From NCBI RefSeq assembly GCF_001280085.1, contig NZ_LGED01000245.1, forward strand, positions 1 through 54,494: a DNA stretch of 54,494 bases. The letters run 5' to 3'. This document shows, piece after piece, positions 50,781 through 54,494 of the stretch (position 1 is its first letter; the number at the start of each line of letters is the position of its first letter). A model generated the notes under the pieces. The model worked only from the letters and a program-made list of their open reading frames with translations. It ran no database searches and was not told the origin of the DNA. A program made the position numbers and the translations under genes. The stretch comes from Saccharothrix sp. NRRL B-16348. GTDB lineage: Bacteria; Actinomycetota; Actinomycetes; Mycobacteriales; Pseudonocardiaceae.

Positions 50781-52574
50781 TCACACCCTCGTGGTGAGCA
50801 GGTCGCCGACGCGGAAGGCGTTGGCCTGGATGGTCAAGGTGGGGTTCGCGCCGCCGGAGGTCGGCATGAACGCGCCGTCGGTGACGTAGAGGTTGTCGAA
50901 CCGCCACGCGCGGCAGTCCGGGTCGAGCACCGAGTCGGCCGGGTCCGCGCCGAACCGCGCGCCGCCCAGCACGTGGTTGGCGATGCGCCGCACGTCGTTG
51001 CCGACGTGGCCGTACCCGATCACCTGCACGCCGTCGCCTCCGGCGGCGAGGATCCGGCGGCACTGCTCGGCGAGCACGTCCATCACCGCCCGGTCGTGGC
51101 TGTGCCAGCCCTTGTCGATGTGGGCGACCGGCCGGTTCCACTTGTCGCGCACGGACGGGTGCAGCGTGATCCGGTTGGTGGGCAGCGGCAGCTGGTTGGC
51201 CATGAACGCCACCGACAGCTGGCGGCCGAAGTTCTCGGTCAGGTAGCCGTCGAACCCGTCGCCGCGCATGTCCAGGTCGTACAGGTAGCCCTTCCAGATC
51301 GTGTCCATGTCGTTGGCGGCCCACGTGCGCGCCATGCTGATCGGCAGCGCCGAGTCGGACGTGTTGTTGTAGATCGCGCCGCCCGCCCACAGGTTGTTGG
51401 CGCGCACGAAGTCCGGCGCGGCGCACGCGTCGGTGGCCCAGTCCGAGTCGAGCGTGCGCGACTTGTCGTGCCGGCCGGGCACGCGCGCCGACGCGCCGCC
51501 GAAGCAGTGCGTGAGGAAGTAGCGGCCGAGCAGGTCGTTGCCGTTGATCCGCTGCGCGAAACCGGGGTCCAGCGCGGCGGACAGCTGCAGCAGCCGCACC
51601 GACTCGATCGCGCTGCACGCCACCACGACCACCGTGCCGCTCACCGTCCGCTCACGGCCCAGCGGATCCCGGTAGTGCACGGCCGTCACCCGCGAGTCCG
51701 TCGCGGACAGGTGCGTCACGGCGCAGTTGGCGCGCAACGAGAACCCCGGCTCGGTCGAGACCGGGTACAGCAGCGAGACCCACGTGTTCGACTTCAGGCC
51801 CAACGGGTCGCCGTAGCGGTTCACGAACGCCGTCTTGATCGACTCGCGGTCGAGCGGCACCGTGCGCCCGCTCGGCACGTGGTCCTCGGTGATGACCGCC
51901 AACGGCGTGCGGTAGCGGCGGAAGCCCAGCGCGTCCATCCCGGTGGCGACGTGCGTGCTGATGCCGTTGGGCTCCAGCGGTTTCTGGTAGTTGTCCACGC
52001 TCGCGGGCTTGAGCTGGCCGTCCCGGGTGCCGTTGATGCCGACCAGCTCCTCGGCCACGCAGTACCACGGCTCCAGCTCGTCGTAGCCGAACGGCCAGTC
52101 ACGCGCCTCCTGGGCCACGTCGCCGTTCACGTCGTCGCGCAGGTCCGCACGGCCTTGGTTGACCGTGCGCAGCCGGAAGTCGTCGGGCGCGAAGCGCAGC
52201 GACACCCCGCCGTACAGCTGCGTGCCGCCGCCCACGACCTGCGCCGTGTACCCCTCGATGGTGACCTTGTCCCGGCCGTCGCTGTCGCGGTAGACGTGCG
52301 GCTCGTCGTTCAGGTCCGGCTCGACGTGGCTGGAGTAGAACGACACGCCGGTGTTCGCCACGCCTTCGACGCGCAGCACCTTCTCCGCGCCGGTGGCGAA
52401 CTCCTCGTCGCGCTTGAAGTCGGACAGGCCGTCGGCGCTGGTGTGCTGGGCGTGGAACAGCGGCCCCTTCTCCAGCACCAGCACGCGTTTCCCGGCCCGC
52501 ACCAGCGTGTGGGCGATGGGCGCGCCGCCCGCGCCGCTGCCGATGATCACCGCGTCGAACGTCTCGTCGGCCAT
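50781..52574 (-). CDS. GMC-family FAD-dependent oxidoreductase
   Basis: The 597-residue flavoprotein has the FAD-binding N terminus AVIIGSGAGGAPIAHTLV, with the acidic Glu in VLVLEKG. The conserved C-terminal block AFMPTSGGANPTLTIQANA ends the FAD domain, and a preceding HVLGGARFG fits the GMC catalytic-region pattern. There is no Tat or Sec signal, so it is probably cytosolic. In membrane-bound gluconate/sorbosone-type dehydrogenases, a GMC large subunit pairs with a subunit-3 protein; the next gene upstream is such a protein, separated by 4 bp. The substrate, an alcohol or sugar-like polyol, is unknown. Confidence 0.93.
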   Translation of the reverse strand: MADETFDAVIIGSGAGGAPIAHTLVRAGKRVLVLEKGPLFHAQHTSADGLSDFKRDEEFATGAEKVLRVEGVANTGVSFYSSHVEPDLNDEPHVYRDSDGRDKVTIEGYTAQVVGGGTQLYGGVSLRFAPDDFRLRTVNQGRADLRDDVNGDVAQEARDWPFGYDELEPWYCVAEELVGINGTRDGQLKPASVDNYQKPLEPNGISTHVATGMDALGFRRYRTPLAVITEDHVPSGRTVPLDRESIKTAFVNRYGDPLGLKSNTWVSLLYPVSTEPGFSLRANCAVTHLSATDSRVTAVHYRDPLGRERTVSGTVVVVACSAIESVRLLQLSAALDPGFAQRINGNDLLGRYFLTHCFGGASARVPGRHDKSRTLDSDWATDACAAPDFVRANNLWAGGAIYNNTSDSALPISMARTWAANDMDTIWKGYLYDLDMRGDGFDGYLTENFGRQLSVAFMANQLPLPTNRITLHPSVRDKWNRPVAHIDKGWHSHDRAVMDVLAEQCRRILAAGGDGVQVIGYGHVGNDVRRIANHVLGGARFGADPADSVLDPDCRAWRFDNLYVTDGAFMPTSGGANPTLTIQANAFRVGDLLTTRV

Positions 52575-52578
52575 GGTC

Positions 52579-53574
52579 TCATCCCCGGTAGTCGGTGTTG
52601 CGGCCCAGCGGCGCTTCGAGCGCCGAGCGCCAGTCGAACTCGAATCGCTCGGCGAGGTAGGCCCAGGCCGCCGCGCCGTTGTTGCCGCCGTGCTTGGGGT
52701 GCGCGAAGGCGCCGGTCATGGCGTGGCGGCGGAGCAGGATCAGGAAGTGGCGCGGCTCGCCGTACCGCCCGGTGTCCCAGCCGGGGACGCTGTTCGCGGC
52801 GAGCTCGTCGTACAGGTCCATGAACGCCTGCCTGCCCAGCTCGGCGGGCTCGCGGCCGGGGAAGCGGGCGCGCAGCACGCCGTCGATCAGCCGCAAGCAC
52901 GTCTTGTAGTCGTCGAGGTTGTGCCGTTCCTCGCGGGCCAGCAGCTTGTCGATGAAGTTGACCACGCCCACCGACTCGTCCATGAGGAACGCCAGCGGGA
53001 ACTGCCGGTCCCGTTCGGAGCGGCTGAGCTTGTGGTAGAAGTCGCTCAGGAAACGCCGGTTCTCGGCGAGCTGGAACGGCAGCACCTGCGTCACCAGCCG
53101 TTCCAGCAGGCGCAGTTCCCAGCGGTCGAAGCTGATCGGCACGGCGCAGCCGTGGGTGAAGAACCGCGACCACTCCTGGCCGTTGTCCGAACGCAGCCGC
53201 TGCGGGTTCACGGGGTCGAGCACGGACCGACCGTCCACGGTGAACCGGTAGCGGTGCACCTGCCCCTTGCCCACGCGCACGGTGACCGCCCACAGGCCCG
53301 TCGGCTCGTCCAGGAACCGCACCTGGCGCAGCGGGACGGGCGTGTGCAGGTCGCCGAACGTGCCCACCACGCCCACCTCGCGCGCCTGGTCGTCGCGGTG
53401 CGCGAACGTGACGTCGTTGAAGCGGTAGGACGTCTCCGCCGACGAACCGTCCCAGTGCGTGTCGACCACGGGCAGGTGGAACGGCTCGGCCACGTCCCCG
53501 GTGTCGCGGGCCAGGAAGCGCGTGGTGTGGTTGAGCACGTACTGGTCGTCTCGGGCAACCTGCACGACGGGCAT
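52579..53574 (-). CDS. Gluconate-2-dehydrogenase subunit-3-like protein with E-set/CBM48-like N terminus
   Basis: The 331-residue protein is first in the operon. The C-terminal half (residues 130-331) has VVNFIDKLLA and HPKHGGNNGAAAW, as in the small accessory subunit of gluconate dehydrogenases. The N-terminal 110 residues read as a beta-sandwich (SYRFNDVTF, EVGVVGTFGD, YRFTVDGRSVLDPVNP) resembling the glycogen-binding E-set of CBM48/AMPK-beta proteins. That fusion is unusual for subunit 3. ATG 53574 follows GGTGGGTGAAGG; a GTG at 53754 would add 60 residues without a ribosome-binding site. No twin-arginine signal is visible. Confidence 0.85.
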   Translation of the reverse strand: MPVVQVARDDQYVLNHTTRFLARDTGDVAEPFHLPVVDTHWDGSSAETSYRFNDVTFAHRDDQAREVGVVGTFGDLHTPVPLRQVRFLDEPTGLWAVTVRVGKGQVHRYRFTVDGRSVLDPVNPQRLRSDNGQEWSRFFTHGCAVPISFDRWELRLLERLVTQVLPFQLAENRRFLSDFYHKLSRSERDRQFPLAFLMDESVGVVNFIDKLLAREERHNLDDYKTCLRLIDGVLRARFPGREPAELGRQAFMDLYDELAANSVPGWDTGRYGEPRHFLILLRRHAMTGAFAHPKHGGNNGAAAWAYLAERFEFDWRSALEAPLGRNTDYRG

Positions 53575-53818
53575 GGCCTTCACCCACCTGATGAGCGCGG
53601 GCCGCAGAGCCGGCCCGGTCGCGAATGGACGCTGCGGGTCGACGTGCCCGCACACCCAGGACGTCGCATCCGGTCGGGGCCGGGTTAGCAGGCCGCCGCC
53701 GGATTCAGCGCTACGGGTGAATCCCGCGGCTGCGGCGTAACGAATTTCTTTCACGTCAATGGGAGGCCCGTTTGTCGGTGCCCTCCGCCATGATGTCCAC
53801 CGCTACTGCGCGGTGGGG

Positions 53819-54325
53819 ATGGACGATGCGCGTGACGAGGGCTCCCGGAGGCCCCCGCGCGATCGCTACGTGCTCCAGTTCTGGCCGGCACCGCCCGAGT
53901 CGGACCGGATCGTCCGCCAGACCAGCGAGGACGCCCCCTACTGGCACCGGTACGCCGCCAAGCAGCCACCAACGCCGACCGCCGAGGAGAGCAGACCGAG
54001 GCCTCACGTCGAGCGCGGGAGGAACAGGAACGCGCCCGCCGCGCGGGCACGCCTGGAGGCCGAGGAACGCCGGTGGGGCAGGCTGCTGCCCGTCGACGCG
54101 CTGCGGCAGTTGCGCGGGACCGCGATCTTCGCCGCGCATGAAGCCGACATAACGCCTCAACCAGCGGACCGCAATTACCGCAGGAAAATGCGGCCATTGG
54201 GAGCTGTTCGATGCGGTTCGACGCCGTTCAACGCGTCCGACGACCCCCATTTTGCTCCCATAGGCCGCTCCCATAACGCCAGGTCGTTCCGCGAGGTCGA
54301 CGTGTCGTGTGGTCAGGGGCGTTGA
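53819..54325 (+). CDS. Hypothetical protein, C terminus doubtful
   Basis: ATG 53819 begins a 168-residue frame. Residues 13-43 (RDRYVLQFWPAPPESDRIV, then the QTSEDAPYWHRYA block) look like a genuine conserved actinomycete protein. The middle is basic and low-complexity (RPRPHVERGRNRNAP), perhaps coiled coil. From about 54150 the third-position GC falls and the sequence is unconvincing (QPADRNYRRKMRPL). The true gene may end or be frame-disrupted near 54150. An upstream in-frame start at 53759 overlaps the divergent gene. Function unknown. Confidence 0.5.
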   Translation: MDDARDEGSRRPPRDRYVLQFWPAPPESDRIVRQTSEDAPYWHRYAAKQPPTPTAEESRPRPHVERGRNRNAPAARARLEAEERRWGRLLPVDALRQLRGTAIFAAHEADITPQPADRNYRRKMRPLGAVRCGSTPFNASDDPHFAPIGRSHNARSFREVDVSCGQGR

Positions 54326-54494
54326 GGCGTTGGTAGTTGTATGTCGTTACGACATTCCCGACGGGCACGCAGGTGGCCGATCTTGACGGCGGGGTGGGTT
54401 GGTCCGGCTGGCTGTCGCTTCGGTGTGGCGAACGGGGCAGGCTGTACCGATGGACGTGTCACCGGCGATACCCGGGATCGTGTCGGCGACGCCT
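54326..54494. other. Right-end segment with a short palindrome and a possible partial gene start
   Basis: ATGTCG-TTA-CGACAT (54341-54355) is a perfect 6-bp inverted repeat that could be an operator. From about 54449 an ATG-initiated frame (MDVSPAIPGIVSAT) is open to the window edge, but too little is visible to call a gene. Confidence 0.3.

Overview
The window reads as chromosomal DNA of a very high-GC (about 72%) actinomycete. The extreme third-position GC, the modular type I polyketide synthase (PKS), the leaderless-type promoters and the gene families point to a Pseudonocardiales genus of the Saccharothrix/Lentzea/Actinosynnema kind. That placement is inference; there is no rRNA or marker gene to prove it. 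I see no tRNA, rRNA, transposase or CRISPR array.

Left block (1-18206, minus strand): the 5' end of a giant modular PKS gene that runs off the left edge. It begins with a decarboxylating loading module (KSQ-AT-ACP). This is followed by module 1 (KS-AT-KR-ACP), module 2 (KS-AT-DH-ER-KR-ACP), module 3 (KS-AT-DH-KR-ACP) and the first part of a fourth KS. All four ATs look methylmalonyl-type. The frame is broken once, inside KS1 at about 15103, by what looks like a net 34-bp deletion relative to the sister modules; everything downstream is open to the window edge.

Middle block (18689-32027): mostly ordinary chromosomal genes. They are a pair of unrecognised membrane proteins, an AhpD-like protein, an amino-acid permease, a DAO-family flavoenzyme, a TetR regulator with a small membrane protein, a 417-aa orphan with a short leucine-pentad repeat, a GH3 glycosidase, an SGNH hydrolase, a secreted orphan, an NTF2-like protein, an orphan membrane protein, and a helix-turn-helix gene translationally coupled to a protein tyrosine phosphatase-like gene.

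Protease/STAND block (32044-48401): the most unusual part. Four tightly overlapping minus-strand genes encode, in order of transcription, a catalytically complete CHAT (caspase-like) protease fused to a STAND-like NTPase; a 1718-aa STAND/repeat protein ending in an apparently dead CHAT domain with a peptidoglycan-binding-like insertion; a cytosolic HEVGH metallopeptidase; and a cytosolic trypsin-like protease with an intact zymogen activation site (Arg-Ile-Ile-Gly-Gly) but no signal peptide. After an epimerase gene and a small membrane gene comes a 1742-aa NACHT-HEAT (NLR-like) protein on the plus strand. I propose a multi-protease, NTPase-gated conflict/immunity or programmed-death system next to an NLR.

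Right block (48392-53574, minus strand): a tight four-gene operon for a gluconate-dehydrogenase-subunit-3-like protein with an E-set/CBM48-like N terminus, a GMC flavo-oxidoreductase, and two large proteins with C-terminal cupins. It is an unassigned oxidative pathway. A hypothetical gene and a short non-coding end close the window.
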